This document shows, piece after piece, positions 1 through 10,855 of a DNA stretch of 64,000 nt (positions within the stretch are counted from its first letter, which is position 1; each line of letters opens with the position of its first letter). A model generated the notes under the pieces. That model saw only the letters and a list, made by a program, of their open reading frames with translations, had not been told where the DNA came from and did no database searches. The translations under genes and the position numbers were made by a program. Source of the stretch: Orientallactaga sibirica (Eukaryota; Chordata; Mammalia; Rodentia; Dipodidae); assembly GCA_036365145.1 (NCBI GenBank), contig JAEOAD010000024.1, forward strand, positions 14,584,501 to 14,648,500. The letters are read 5' to 3'.

Positions 1-927
1 TTAGTATGGAGTTGATTTGCACCCACAGGTGGGTACCTGGCCAGCAATGCTACTTCCAGTCTGATAATGCCAGATGAACCCCTGGCATGGGTTAACAGTA
101 ATGTAGATCTTAGAAGACAAGATGACTGACTTCAGAGGAGAGGAACGACATTTAAGAGAAATAACACTTTCATGAGCCTATAATACTTTCTATTTAACCA
201 AGTCATTATTTTGCAATTGCTTCCTTTTCCATGCCTCCAAGGACACTTAAGTTCCTCTTAACTATATTATTTACAGATAATCAAAAGCTGACAGTTGTAA
301 ATAGGCCTTATTATGGTTCTGTCATTTGAGAATCCATTTATTTTGGTATTCTTTTCCTTTGTTCCCAGATTCACTTCTGATTTTGGAGCCACTGAGTGGT
401 GGTTGGACTGAGATGTGGCTGGACTGTCCCCAATGTGCTCAGGTAGGTTAACAAAGGTTAAAATGTAAACATACAAGGGCAGTCACATGCTCAGGAAAAT
501 AAACCCCCTGTACATTCCCCCAGCAGAGCACTCACCTATGACCAGGAAATACCTTCTGGCTGTACAGATTTAAAAGGTTTGTTCTGTCCAGATCAATAAA
601 ATCCCACCCCACCCCTACTTGTTTGGGAATTGTTTCTTTCACCAGTGATTGATTGATAAGAAAATGATTTCTGTAACCCCTACCTGCTTTTCGGGCAACT
701 TAAAGCAACTTCTCTCAAGACATTGACTTTTCCCAGAGCCAGCATTCTTTACTTCAGTTCTGATTCTGAGAGGGGTCAATGTATATGGGAGTGTTTGATA
801 GGATGTACTGTGCGAGGTCCTCATAATGTTGATAACAGTAGCAATGAAGGAGGCATCAGGATTGCCATCTAGTCAGATAGTCCACATGCAAATAAATAAG
901 GAATTATTTTTATATCACACGAACTAT
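1..927. other. Unique sequence, no recognised feature
   Basis: AT-rich single-copy-looking DNA. No SINE, LINE or LTR signature and no open frame resembling a known protein could be recognised. It ends at the left target-site duplication of the first SINE. Confidence 0.5.
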
Positions 928-939
928 CAGAATGCTATA

Positions 940-1171
940 CTTTTTTAAAAAAATATTTTACTTTTATTTATTTGGGAGAGAGAGAGAAAGAGGCAGATAG
1001 AGAAAAAGAGTGAGAGAGAGAATGGTCAGGCCAAGGCCTCCAACCACTGCAAATGAACTCCAAATGCATGTGCCACCTTGTGCATATGAGTTATGTGGGT
1101 CCTGGAGAATCAAACCTGCATCCTTGGGCTTTGCAGGCAAGCTCCTTAATGGCGAAGCCATCTATCCAGAC
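940..1171 (-). mobile_element. Type A tRNA-related SINE
   Basis: On the minus strand this reads head (RC of GCCATCTATCCAGACC), body, GA/CT-rich tract and an A-rich tail at 940-965. It is flanked by a clear target-site duplication, CAGAATGCTATA, at 928-939 and 1172-1183, which marks an L1-mediated retroposition. Confidence 0.9.
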
Positions 1172-1237
1172 CAGAATGCTATATTTTAATGTAACACACT
1201 GGTAGACAGAACTAACCTTCGGCTTAATATCCTCTTC

Positions 1238-1320
1238 TTTCTTCAGTGCTGGGATGGAACCTAGGGCCTTATGCTGACTAAGCAATTTCTCTACCTCTGA
1301 GCTATATCCTCAACCAAAAC
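1238..1320 (-). mobile_element. ID-like SINE fragment
   Basis: The plus strand reads GCTGGGATGGAACCTAGGGC, then a remnant of 'CTCTACCTCTGAGCTATATCC'-type sequence. This is the reverse complement of the rodent ID/tRNA-Ala-like head. Diverged, with no clear tail or duplication. Confidence 0.6.
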
Positions 1321-1420
1321 CTGAGCATCCTTTTGCACAGGACAGGCATTTGTTCTGATTGGTCAGTGTCAAAACTATATCAGTTATAAATTATTTGGAT
1401 ATAATCCCTCTTTGTTCATC

Positions 1421-1613
1421 AATTTTTTTAAAAAAATGATTTGTGTGTGTCTGTGTCTGTGTGTGAGCACACCTGGGTCTCTTGCTGTAGTAAACAACCA
1501 CCAGATACATAAATCACTTTGTGTCCAGCCTTACATACGTACTGGGGAATTGAACCCAGACCAGCAGGCTTTGCAAGCAAGCACCTTTAACCACTGAGCC
1601 ATCTTTCCAGCAC
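1421..1613 (-). mobile_element. Diverged type A SINE
   Basis: It ends with the diagnostic AACCACTGAGCCATCTTTCC (reverse complement of the SINE head). The usual GA tract is replaced by a TG-rich stretch (1441-1465). More diverged than neighbouring copies, so probably older. Confidence 0.75.
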
Positions 1614-1619
1614 TCATTG

Positions 1620-2085
1620 GTAGTTTTTTTTTTTTGTTTGTTTGTTTTTTGACATTAGATCAAGGTGTGTTTTTCAGTATAGTTCTTCTGAGAGGAACTT
1701 AGAATTGTTTTTTTATAAACCACACACATAATATAATTATTTTCAGTTTCTTTATTGTACATCTGAAAATTAAAAGTCACTTAAAGTACAGAGTGTAGAA
1801 TTCCACAGTTTTAAAGTCTCCCCCTCCTCCAGTCTTTTAGAATAGTTCACCTAACCTTATCATTAGATAAGGCACATTATAAATTTCAGTATAATGAATC
1901 TTGACAAGTGTCAATCTCATTTTTACAGCATCAGCAACTTTGTTTCTAGACAGTTCTATCCTATGGATTTTATGCTATGTTCATTATAGCTTGTAGCAGG
2001 GTTCAGTAGGTACCTTTGAAGTGTTCCTGTGTACCAGAACAAGTTTCATGTGGGTAGTAGCAAGCAAACTGTGAGAATTTATTTA
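1620..2085. other. Unique AT-rich spacer
   Basis: Holds a T/G-rich run near 1627-1650 and otherwise unremarkable AT-rich sequence. No gene or identifiable repeat seen. Confidence 0.4.
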
Positions 2086-2087
2086 AT

Positions 2088-2267
2088 CAATTAGTGTATT
2101 TTTATTTGAGACAGAGAGAAAGGGAGGGAGAGAGAGAGTGTGTGTGTGAGAATGGGCACACTAGGGCATATGTGCCACCTTGTGCATCTGGCTTATGCAG
2201 GACCTGGAGAATCAAATCTGGGTCCTTAAACTTCACATGGAAGTGCCTTAAGACATCTCTCCAGCCC
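2088..2267 (-). mobile_element. Type A SINE
   Basis: Minus-strand copy with a GA tract (2107-2150), the internal GCCACCTTGTGCATCTGGC motif and the terminal ACATCTCTCCAGCCC head. Possible diverged duplication GAATTTATTTA / GAATCTATTTA on the two flanks. Confidence 0.85.
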
Positions 2268-4140
2268 AGAATCTATTTAAAAAGTGTACCCTTCTGAGCA
2301 GGAAGTGGGCCAGAGAAAAGAGAGAGTTTAGTAGCTCAAAATAGCCTCACTGTACAAATAGATGAGGTTTTTCATGTCACATAACATGGGCCTTAGGGAG
2401 CATCTGCATAGTGTGACTTTCTCATGCATGCTCTGTTACATGTAATTCTTCATACAATTTCATGCCTGACATGCCTCATTAGTACCTTAAGTCTCCACCC
2501 AGGGATGTGCAATATAGTATTATAATGGACAATAGGTCACCTTCAGACTGTCTGACTTCAGCCTCTGCTCTGGTGCCTGTAGCCTGATTAAGTTGACCTC
2601 ATCCTAGGAGCTTCCAGACTTCCTGTTGGCCAACCAGTTTCTTTCAGATACTAATTGTACAGCGTTTGGATAAGGCTCTCCAGACATCACTCTCCACTTC
2701 ATTGTTAATGTGATTATAAAAACTAGCACAACTGTCATAAAACATTTGTGATCAAACACAGCTCGCGGTGATAAACATAATTCAAGTGGTAGGAGTGGAA
2801 GTTTGCAGGCATTTAGCTAAACACAGGCCCTAGAGTTTAGCTTACCAGCTCCAAAGGTTCAATCTATGAGGGCACTGGTATTGGAAAAAAAAAAATAATA
2901 AGCTTGAGAAACAACACAAATCAAATTCTTCTAAGGCTTTCATAATGCCCCATTAGCATATTAAAGGCCCTGAGTAGTCCTGTCTCCAAGGCTTTTGTTT
3001 AACTTTATTTATCTTAGGGTTTCATAAATTTCTTGGACAAAAGTAGCTGGTTCCTGTAACATCTAATGAAACAAGCACACTTTGGCAAACGCGATCCAAC
3101 CAGCATTAAGAAAAGTCTTATTCTGACTTTGCAGTACATTAAATAAACACGATCTTAATATCTGTTAGAAACAGCACAATTTGTGCAGGTGTCCCAGAAC
3201 ATTATACAAATTTCATATCATGGGGAAATAACCAATAGAGTTACAAAGGCACAAAGAAGCTTGCCAGAACACACACAAAACAGAGACAAACTGGAAGCAG
3301 AGCCCGCAAGTCCTAACAATGATTCCTAAGCTGCGTTCACAAACAGAACCAAAGTGCAAATAGTTCTTGGTAGCCACTTGTAACTGGCGCATCTACTAAG
3401 AACTAAGGTAAAAAGGATACTCCTTGAACCAGCGACAGAGGGGTGAGTTTGGGAGAGCCGGAAGGTAGCATTGTTCTACCTGTTGGATTGCCATTGGTAA
3501 TTGAGAGCAAGGGCTTTCTTGCTAAAACCTCCAACAGCCACATCCAGGCAAGGACTTGAAGTCTCAGTTCAAAAGCTCATTGAAAGGAACACGCCATGAA
3601 TATAAAACTTTTGATTGGCCAGCTTCCGACCTTGAGAGAAGGAATCTTAGTCATTTCTAAGGCGAAATAGATTGATGTGTTATGAATGAAGCTTGTCAGG
3701 ATAATAGGCGATTCCCAGCATTTTGGAATTGCACGCTACATGACATACTAAAGTCTTTGAGAGAATACCTGCCTATCCTGGCTGCCAGGAGTAGATAGGA
3801 GGCAGAGAGCGGTGAAGTGAGGCTTAAGGGTCAGATTTATAGACTTCCTTGCTCCCTAAGCATTATCTTTGAATAGGCTCCCACAGCGCAGGGCCTCACT
3901 GCTTCTGTCACAAACAATATCTGTTATTTCAGAACACTGCAGTGTTTTTACCTCCAGGCCAAGTGAGAGTTGTCAAATAAAGATGAAGGGCCTTTTGGCA
4001 AAAAAAAGTGCTCTTAAAATGTTTACCTTCTCATACCTAATGGTTTTAGATCATATCTTATTAGCCTAGGAGAGCATTATATAAAGTACAATTAAGATCT
4101 CCTTGACATTTCTAGTAGTTCCAATTCAGCTTTTCTGATC
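2268..4140. other. SINE-free island, candidate conserved non-coding DNA
   Basis: About 1.9 kb with no SINE or LINE I can recognise, in a window where SINEs otherwise occur roughly every kilobase. It has several homeobox-like AT-rich words, for example around 2700-2800 (TCAAGTGG at 2783-2790, an NKX2-type core) and 2940-2965. No splice-bounded coding frame is apparent. Regulatory constraint is an inference from repeat depletion only. Confidence 0.35.
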
Positions 4141-4618
4141 GCTGTAACTTCATTGCTTTTTTTTTTTCTTTCTTTATTCCTTTTTTTTTTTTTAATTTAA
4201 TGCCACTCAGTGTTGGGAATGCAGTTTACAATAATGAGGACTACCCAGGGTGAAGTTGGAGTAATTACACAGAATGTCAACTGCCTTTCAAGCTGAGTCC
4301 TCAATTGATTGCTTTTTGTGGCATTCTCATTTGGGCAGCGGGTGGGGACCACACTTCTCCCTGCTTGCTCTTGCCTCTCTCCAGGACTGTCCAAAAATGG
4401 GTTCTTCAAGCCTCCAGTTTGATCTCTTCTATTGATCTCAATATTGTTTAAGGTGTTGGATTTGTTTTCTCTGCTGATTAAAGAATTAAAAGGCAGGAAA
4501 ATGTTTAAAAGAGTAAAGTTAATTTTAAAGGAAGAGGTGAAGAAAGCAGAGAACAGACTTCTGGGAGGAAGGGGCTCCACAGCTGGAAAATCTACAGTCC
4601 CACTTGGGAATCTGGATT

Positions 4619-4765
4619 TTCTTTCTTTCTTCCTTCCTTCCTTCCTTCCTTCCTTCCTTCCTTCCTTCCTTCCTTCCTTCCTTCCTTTTTCCTCCCTCCC
4701 TCCCTCCTTCCCTCCCTCCCTCCCTCCCTCCCTCCCTCCCTCCTCTCTCTCTCTCTCTCTTTCTT
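4619..4765. repeat. (CTTC)n-(CCCT)n-(CT)n polypyrimidine microsatellite
   Basis: A compound pure pyrimidine tract of about 145 bp: TTCC units to about 4686, CCCT units to about 4741, then CT. It abuts the tail side of the minus-strand B1 element, so it probably grew from the SINE A-tail. Open frames across it only encode low-complexity Gly-Arg-Glu or Pro-Ser-Leu repeats and are not genes. Confidence 0.95.
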
Positions 4766-4912
4766 TTCTCAAGATAGGGTCTCGCTCTAGCCCAGGCTGA
4801 CAAGGAACTGACTATGCAATCTCAGGGTGGCCTCAAACTCACAGTGATCCTCCTACCTCTTCCCCTCTGCCCCCAGTGCTGGGATTAAAAGCGTGTTCCA
4901 CCACCTGTCTAG
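4762..4912 (-). mobile_element. B1 SINE
   Basis: The plus strand reads the reverse complement of B1: GGGTCTCGCTCTAGCCCAGG, then CAGTGCTGGGATTAAAAGCG and the CCACCACC end. Full-length-like; its tail is fused to the polypyrimidine microsatellite. Confidence 0.88.
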
Positions 4913-4914
4913 AA

Positions 4915-5575
4915 CTCCACTTGTCTTGAATGGGGATAAACCTGCTTGTCCAGAGTCCATGGTTGGTCATCTTAGATGAAAATGAAGGTGCTGATTGATC
5001 CATCATGCATACATCATTGCTAAGATCCCAGAAAGCCCCCCAACCTGGTTCTTGGGAGAAAAAATTCCTTTTAGTCCAGGAAGGAGGAGGGATTCAGTCA
5101 CTCTCCAGGAAGAAGAAAGAAGTCATCCTCTTCATCATCTTGGGTTAGAATATAGCCACCTGTCAAGGGCTCTTTTTCCCTATCTGTCTACTCAAAGAAA
5201 TTGTTTATTTCGATAGTTTCCCAGTCAGATAGTCCCCACATTGTTGAAATAAATTAAATTCAAGACAAGATCATGGTTTGATAAATCCCGCCATACTGCA
5301 TACAGGAAACCTGGTTCAAGAAATACCTACAGAGTATTTAGATCTCTTCCAGGACCTGGGGACACAGAGTTCAATAAGATCTCTGTCACTTTTATATGTT
5401 AAAACAGAATTCACAAACATCTTTCCACCCATGAAAGAATCCCTGCACAGAAAAGATACGGCATGAGAGTTAAAACATGAGCCATAGACTTCTATTCCAC
5501 CCTCTTTCCCTTAAGTTTTCTTCCAGGAACAACTCCTTTCCAGACTCTCTTTATCAGTGATTCAAAATTTGGTCA
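4915..5575. other. Unique spacer
   Basis: No recognised repeat or gene. Short open stretches (for example 5278-5466) lack similarity to any family I know. Confidence 0.4.
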
Positions 5576-5577
5576 AA

Positions 5578-5790
5578 TAGAAACTAACATTTATGTAGCC
5601 TTTACTCTGTACCAATCTCTGTAAAACTCTTTAAAAAAAAATTCCAACTCATTTAATCCTCACAGGACATCTACCCAGCAGGTGCTACATCTCCATATTT
5701 TATATGAGGAAACTGAGGCATAGAGAGATGGTCACACTGCTAACGCGCCAGGAAGCTGAAGGTTGGACTTCATTATTTGTAGTCATAGAG
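5578..5790 (-). mobile_element. MIR SINE (ancient)
   Basis: It carries the MIR core in reverse orientation: CATTTATGTAGCCTTTACTC, TTTAATCCTCACAGGACATC and GAGGAAACTGAGGCATAGAG. MIR is a pan-mammalian tRNA-derived element with an L2-like 3' end, no longer active. Confidence 0.85.
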
Positions 5791-6071
5791 CCTGACACTG
5801 CTCTGCCCTTAGGATGGAAATCTTGCGATGGATTAGACCGTAAATGAAATTGTATATGAGCAAAGATGAAAGCAATGCAGGAGATGATTAGCACATGTCA
5901 TAAAACCAGGATGGCTGAAAGTAAAGAGCATCTGGACGGGATCAGAACAGATTTTTCTCTTAGCTGTGCCTGCCTTAAGTACCTATGACAGTAATTCTTT
6001 TGCCAAGAGGCATAGGAGTCAAAACAAGAACATTCCTCTATGTGATCTATAGCTTCTTTTAAAGTATAGAG

Positions 6072-6160
6072 TACTTGGACTGGGAGATAGCTCAGCTGGT
6101 AAAGTACTTGCCCCACAAGCATGAAGACCTAACATCAATTTCCTGGAAGCCACATAAAAT
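6072..6160 (+). mobile_element. B4/ID-like SINE 5' part
   Basis: GGGAGATAGCTCAGCTGGTA plus a diverged B-box region and CCACATAAAATACC match the ID-derived left half of rodent B4. The B1-derived right half does not follow directly; L1-like sequence does. Confidence 0.5.
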
Positions 6161-6204
6161 ACCTGGGAATTTTACCTCTTCCCCATAACTGATAGCTACC
6201 CCCA

Positions 6205-6360
6205 CAATGCATGACCCACAGTCTCCATAGGAGAACCGGCATCTCTAATGAGGAGGGTCCCTTCGGGGCGGGGACAGGGACAAGGTTAAGGATGGTACCA
6301 ACATGTGCTGTTTACATACTGAGTATGTCCAGAATTGAATGGAGATAAAATATTTTGCAT
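6205..6360 (+). mobile_element. L1 3'-end fragment
   Basis: The segment with GGTACCAACATGTGCTGTTT and a terminal ATAAAATATT resembles the extreme 3' end of rodent L1 3' UTRs, also seen at 52340-52600. Too short to place in a subfamily. Confidence 0.4.
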
Positions 6361-6414
6361 TCCAATTTCTGAAAAGAAACACCATCATAATTTTTTTTCA
6401 CAAAGCTGGGAATG

Positions 6415-6617
6415 GGGCTGGAGAGATGGCTCAGCAGTTAAGGTATTTGCTTGCAAAGTCTAAGGACCTGGGTTTGATTCCCCAGTACCCACATAAGCCA
6501 GATGCCCAAGGTGGCACATGCGTCTGGAGTTCATTTGCAGTGGCCAGAGGCCTTGGCATGTCCATTCACTCTCTCTCTCTCTCTCTGTTTCTCTCTCTCA
6601 AATAAATAAATAATAAA
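6415..6617 (+). mobile_element. Type A SINE
   Basis: Plus-strand copy: GGCTGGAGAGATGGCTCAGC, B-box-like GGTTTGATTCC, CT tract 6565-6600, AAATAAATAA tail. The word AAAGCTGGGAAT lies just upstream (about 6402-6413) and recurs after the next SINE (about 6858-6869). Confidence 0.92.
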
Positions 6618-6647
6618 CATGATTAACTACTGTCATAAAAAAAGTTG

Positions 6648-6850
6648 GGGGCTGGGGAAATGGCTTAGCGGTTAGGGCATTTGCCTGCAAAGCCTAAGGA
6701 CCCTGGTTCAAGTCCCCAGGACCCACGAAAGCTATATGCACAAGGTGGTGTATGCATCTAGAGTTCGTTTGCAATGGCTAGAGGCCCTGGTGCACCCATT
6801 CTCTCTCTCTCTCTCTCTCTCTCTCAAAAAATAAATAAAATATATTTTAA
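6648..6850 (+). mobile_element. Type A SINE
   Basis: Second tandem-oriented copy, 30 bp after the previous tail, with ATGGCTTAGCGGTTAGGGC, GGTTCAAGTCC, CT tract and A-rich tail. With its neighbour it sits between two copies of AAAGCTGGGAAT. Confidence 0.92.
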
Positions 6851-6854
6851 AAAA

Positions 6855-7075
6855 CAAAAGCTGGGAATACTTGGAAAAGGAGTCCTGAGGAGGTTGAGAC
6901 CAGCAGATCTCTCAGGTGTTGTTGGCCAACCAGTCTAACCTAATTGGTGAATTCCAGACCAATGAGAGAATCTGTCTTAAAAAATGGACGGCCCTGAGGA
7001 ATGACACCTGAGACTGTCCTCTGGCCTCCATATTGCACACACGTACCCACATACACACACAGATACACACACGCA
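6855..7075 (+). mobile_element. B4 SINE 3' part
   Basis: B1-derived body (GTTGGCCAACCAGTCTAACC, CCAGACCAATGAGAGAATC) followed by CTGTCCTCTGGCCTCCATAT and a CA-rich end, the canonical 3' half of rodent B4. The 5' half may be the copy at 6072-6160, separated by later insertions. Confidence 0.7.
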
Positions 7076-7079
7076 TGAA

Positions 7080-7870
7080 ACATACACTACTCCTGCTGAA
7101 GTTGAATTTGCTAAGTGTGTTCTCTATATAATAAAGACTATTTAAAGACAGTTCTATTAAGTAAAGGTGGATATGTCACCATTGCTACCGGGGCTCTAGT
7201 ATAGGAAATGAGTAGAGCAAGAAATCCACACTTTAAAAAATTTGATGGTACCAGGTTCCTCCAATTCATATGCATGATATATTTTCTTGATAATAAATTA
7301 AAAGTAGAGGGAAGATGAAAGATGAGAGATAGCCCAAATTACATCACACAGTCCGACTCGATTATGGAAAGGACACACCTTCTGGCAAGTCTGCCAGCAG
7401 GCACTTCTGAGATCTCTGGTCGTTTGCAGCCCATTAGGAATCTGGACAGAAGCAGTGATTAATGGGCTCAGGGCAACACTGGACCTCTAACAGTGTAAGC
7501 TAGACATTGGGAAGTGTTCAAAGTCACCGATCACAGAGTCGTTCTTCTTCTTGTCCAAGAAGCCCGGCTGTTCTCAAGGCTCGGAGTGCTGGGGTTAAGT
7601 TTCCTTTATACAGTATCAATCAGGAGTTTGACTTGCTTGACCGGTTGTAAAGCAGGTTTGATCCTGTTGCTAGAATTATTTTTTGCAGGGTTGAAATGTG
7701 AAAGGTTTGAAAAAAAAATAGTTGAACTTGCTTGAATGAGTTCTTATTTCATTCTCATCGTCACAAAATAAAATTTATCATATGCCAATTATGTTCTTCT
7801 CAAGCTACTTAATTGTCTTTTTTTCCCCTGAGTACAAATCTATTTGCGACTCATTGAAATAAGCTCCAAC
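7080..7870. other. Unique spacer
   Basis: No recognised element. Moderately AT-rich; short open stretches only. Confidence 0.4.
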
Positions 7871-7871
7871 A

Positions 7872-7998
7872 TTTTTTATTTTTTTGGTGTGACAGTGTCT
7901 TAGTATGTGACCAATGCTTGCCTTTGAACTCAAAATCCTCCTACCACAGCTTGCAAAGTGCTGCAATTATAAGTGGGCACCACCATGCGTGGCTTGCT
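7872..7998 (-). mobile_element. Old B1 SINE
   Basis: Reverse complement of B1, highly diverged: TTTGAACTCAAAATCCTCCT, then GTGCTGCAATTATAAGTGGG and CACCACCATGCGTGGC. Its divergence suggests it predates the lineage-specific B1 copies. Confidence 0.75.
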
Positions 7999-8384
7999 TG
8001 TAAGTCCTTTTTGGGTTTTACTTTAAATATATTTGTGCTACTGGTTATTCTAGGTTTGTTCATTTCTCCATTTGTGTTGGCTAATACATTTAAACATGTC
8101 TTATCACTGATCTCGATTCATGAGTATACAGAGAAGATAAAATTATGTTGGAGAAGTTAACTTTGGGGCCATATGCTTATGAGAAACATTTTTCTATGTC
8201 TGATTGTATTTAGGGACAGTTGACTATAGACATCACGTTTACGCTGAGTATTGAGTTTACAGCTTTAGCAGGACCTCCTAGACTTCCCATAAGTTAAGAG
8301 AATGTAGCTATATTTGTGGTATTGAAAAGAATCAAAGTGGGAGGTGTCATTATGACTAAAAACAAATGATAAAACATTCAAGTG

Positions 8385-8490
8385 TGGATCGCCATGAGTT
8401 TGAGGCCACCCTGAGAAGACAGAATGAATTTCAGGTCAGCCTGGGCTAGGGTGAGACCCGACCTTGAAAAACCAAAAAAAAAAAAAATGT
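8385..8490 (+). mobile_element. B1 SINE, 5'-truncated
   Basis: Starts inside B1 at GGATCGCCATGAGTTTGAGG and runs through CAGGTCAGCCTGGGC to CCTTGAAAAACC plus an A-tail. The pol III head is missing. Confidence 0.85.
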
Positions 8491-8540
8491 TCAAGTGTCC
8501 ATTCAGGTGGGATGAGCGTCTTGAGGTAAAGGTGCATTCA

Positions 8541-9128
8541 CTTTTTTTTTTTTAACTTTTTATTGACAATTTCCATACATATGGACACTATATCATAGTC
8601 ATAGTTCCCTCGCACCATGCTCCCTTCTTATCCTTCTAAATCCCCCTTCCACTGAATCCCTTTTTCCCAACAAGTCTCTCTTACATAGTGCTTTTCCCCT
8701 CCTATTATGCAGGTCTTGTGTAGGTAGTGTCAGCCACTGTGAGAACATGCATACCACGGGCACTTTGTGTCCACAGACAGTATAATAACCATTCCTACCT
8801 TTGCTGTGGCTCTTACATTCTTTCCACCACCTCATCTACAATGGTTTCTGTGCCTTGGAGGGTATGAGAGAAATATCTCCCTTACTGCTGAATATTCTAC
8901 TGTCATTTTCAGCATCATGGCAAACTTTGAGTCACTCCAGTGGTCACCACCATCTGAAAAGAGAAGCTTCTCTAGTGCTGGAGGGATGGCTTAGCAGTTC
9001 AGGCATTTGCCTGCAAAGCTAAGGACCCAGGTTCAATTCCCCAGGACCCATGTAAGCCAGATGCACAAGGTGGCAATTGCATCTGGAGTTCATTTGCAGT
9101 GGCTGAGGCCTTGGTGCACCCATTCTCT

Positions 9129-9164
<36 letters not shown>

Positions 9165-9310
9165 CTCTCAAATTAATAAAATATTTTTTAAAAGAGAGAA
9201 GCTTCTATAACCAAAAGTGAGAGTAACATTAACATATGAGGGCAGTTTGGTGGGCATAATATATACATTTAGCCAGACAAACAGTAGTAGTTTCCCTCCA
9301 GTGCTTATAA
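8541..9310 (-). mobile_element. L1 3' UTR fragment, split by a SINE
   Basis: On the minus strand this matches the same 3' UTR seen on the plus strand at 62046-62720: AGAGTAGCATTAA-type segment, GAGAAGCTTCTCTTTTCAGATGG, GAAAGAATGTAAGAGC, and a terminal TTGTCAATAAAA-like end (plus strand 8550-8575). It is interrupted at 8973-9190 by a type A SINE. No ORF2 sequence is retained. Confidence 0.75.
8973..9190 (+). mobile_element. Type A SINE nested in L1
   Basis: Complete copy with head, B box GGTTCAATTCC, CT tract (9127-9170) and short A-rich tail. AGAGAAGCTTCT occurs immediately before and after it (about 8961-8972 and 9195-9206): a target-site duplication inside the L1 3' UTR. Confidence 0.92.
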
Positions 9311-9696
9311 GCATATAACACGTTTAAGTACATTACCTGGGACAGATAAACTTTAAATAACCATAAGAAAACATGAAGTTCTGTCATGATTGAAATGTGA
9401 GGGCTGCTTATGTAGTTGACAGAGTCACAGAAGAATCCTGAACTTAGGAAGCCTAAATGGGCAACTAGTCACTCTACTTGTGTTGTGTGTAGAGGGGCCG
9501 TCTGTGCTCTCCATGGCTCCTTACTATATATATATATCCTTGAAAAGACTGCTGGAGACAGACACCCAGCAACTCTCAAACTATTATAGTAAGTAGGTAG
9601 ACGTTAACAGTTATGGAAGGAGGGACCTCATCTCCTATCTCCCTGACATGATGGGGAGGAGGGTGGCCATATCAGAGCTTTGATCTCTTCCTTTAA
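9311..9696. other. Unclassified, possibly older L1-derived
   Basis: Moderately AT-rich sequence between two L1 3'-end fragments. Parts of 9545-9696 may be diverged L1 3' UTR but I cannot align it by eye. Confidence 0.3.
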
Positions 9697-9712
9697 GAGT
9701 TAATCCATAGCA

Positions 9713-9964
9713 TGGGCTGGAGAGAAGGCTTAGCAGTTAAGGCGCTTGCCAAAGGACCCAGGTTCAATTCCCCAGGACCCACATAAGCCAGATGCACAAG
9801 GGGGCGCATATGTATGGAGTTCATTTGCAGTGGCTAAAGGTTCTGGCATAACCATTCTCTCTCTCTCTCTCTTTCTCTCTCTGCCTATTTCTGTATCTCT
9901 TTCTCAAATAAATAAATAAATAAAAATAGATAGATTCTTTAAAAAAAAAAAAAAAAAAAAAAAA
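9713..9964 (+). mobile_element. Type A SINE
   Basis: Complete copy with CT tract and a long A tail (9936-9964). Target-site duplication GAGTTAATCCATAGCA (9697-9712) / GAGCAAATCCATAGCA (9965-9980). Confidence 0.93.
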
Positions 9965-9979
9965 GAGCAAATCCATAGC

Positions 9980-10235
9980 AGACAGAATGTAAGAGCCAAA
10001 GGAAGGGGAGGACTGCTTACAATGCACTCTTTCAGACACAAAATGGCCTGGATATCCATGACCTCACAGTGTCATGACCATCATAATACATCATAATAGA
10101 AGGAAAAGATGATGATATCAAAATAAAAGAGAGGCTGATGGGGGACAGATATTATGGAGGGGGGATTTGTGAAGTGGGAGTGGAGAGGGAATTGTCACTG
10201 TCTATTGTTTATAATTATGGAAGCTGTCGATAAAA
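9980..10235 (+). mobile_element. L1 3' UTR fragment
   Basis: Shares GACAGAATGTAAGAGCCAAA, CTGGATATCCATGACCTCA, GGAAAAGATGATGATATC and the terminal CGATAAAAATTAA segment with the copies at 8541-9310 and 62046-62720. It lies in opposite orientation to the neighbouring copy at 8541-9310. Confidence 0.75.
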
Positions 10236-10250
10236 ATTAATGTTAAGACA

Positions 10251-10345
10251 GGGCTGGGGAGATGACTTAGTGGTTAAGGTGCTTGCCTGCAAAGCCTAAA
10301 GGCCCATGTTCTACTCTCCAGATCCCACAACTCAGAGAAAGAATG
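10251..10345 (+). mobile_element. Type A SINE head, 3' part lost or diverged
   Basis: GGGCTGGGGAGATGACTTAG through GCTTGCCTGCAAAGCC and a B-box region, then the match fades after CCAGATCCCACAA. Confidence 0.7.
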
Positions 10346-10855
10346 AAGCACCATGCTACAATGGACATGATTTTCATGAGCAGATGCTGTGGTTCCCAGG
10401 GCTGGTTCATCCTGGCATTCTCCCAGCACTCACGACAGAGTCAGCAGACAAAATGTGGAATGTCCCCATTCTCTGGCAGCTGGTCCTCTCTTTCTGTGAC
10501 ATGATAGCCATCGTTTCTCTCTCTTTTGATCTGAGTGTCTGTAGAGAGAGCTTTTTTTAATAGCATCCACCAGTTTTGTTGCTGGTGCCCCACCAGTGCC
10601 CACTGGCTACATGGTAGCTAAGACTGTCCAAAGTCTGGCTCAAAGCTATTGAACTCTGGGCGCTGACTGTTCTGGAAGACTGGCTCCATCCTCTTGAGCA
10701 TCAGGCAACAGCTCCAGTTTTTGTTGGTGCTGACAGAACAGAGCTCTTGAGAACTCCATGTTCTTAAGCTGAAGCAAATTAGAGGGATTCCTGCTAACAT
10801 ACACTTTCTTTTCTTTTGTTCCTGTAATTTTATGTATTCATTTTTTGCAGGGTTA
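10346..10855. other. Unique spacer
   Basis: No recognised repeat or coding exon. Overlapping short frames here have no similarity to a known family. Confidence 0.35.

Noticed and set aside
4197..4803. Long open frames on both strands (up to 191 codons)
   Set aside because: Most of their length is Gly-Arg-Glu / Lys-Glu or Pro-Ser-Leu repeats translated from the CTTC/CCCT microsatellite; such arrays have no stop codons in many frames.
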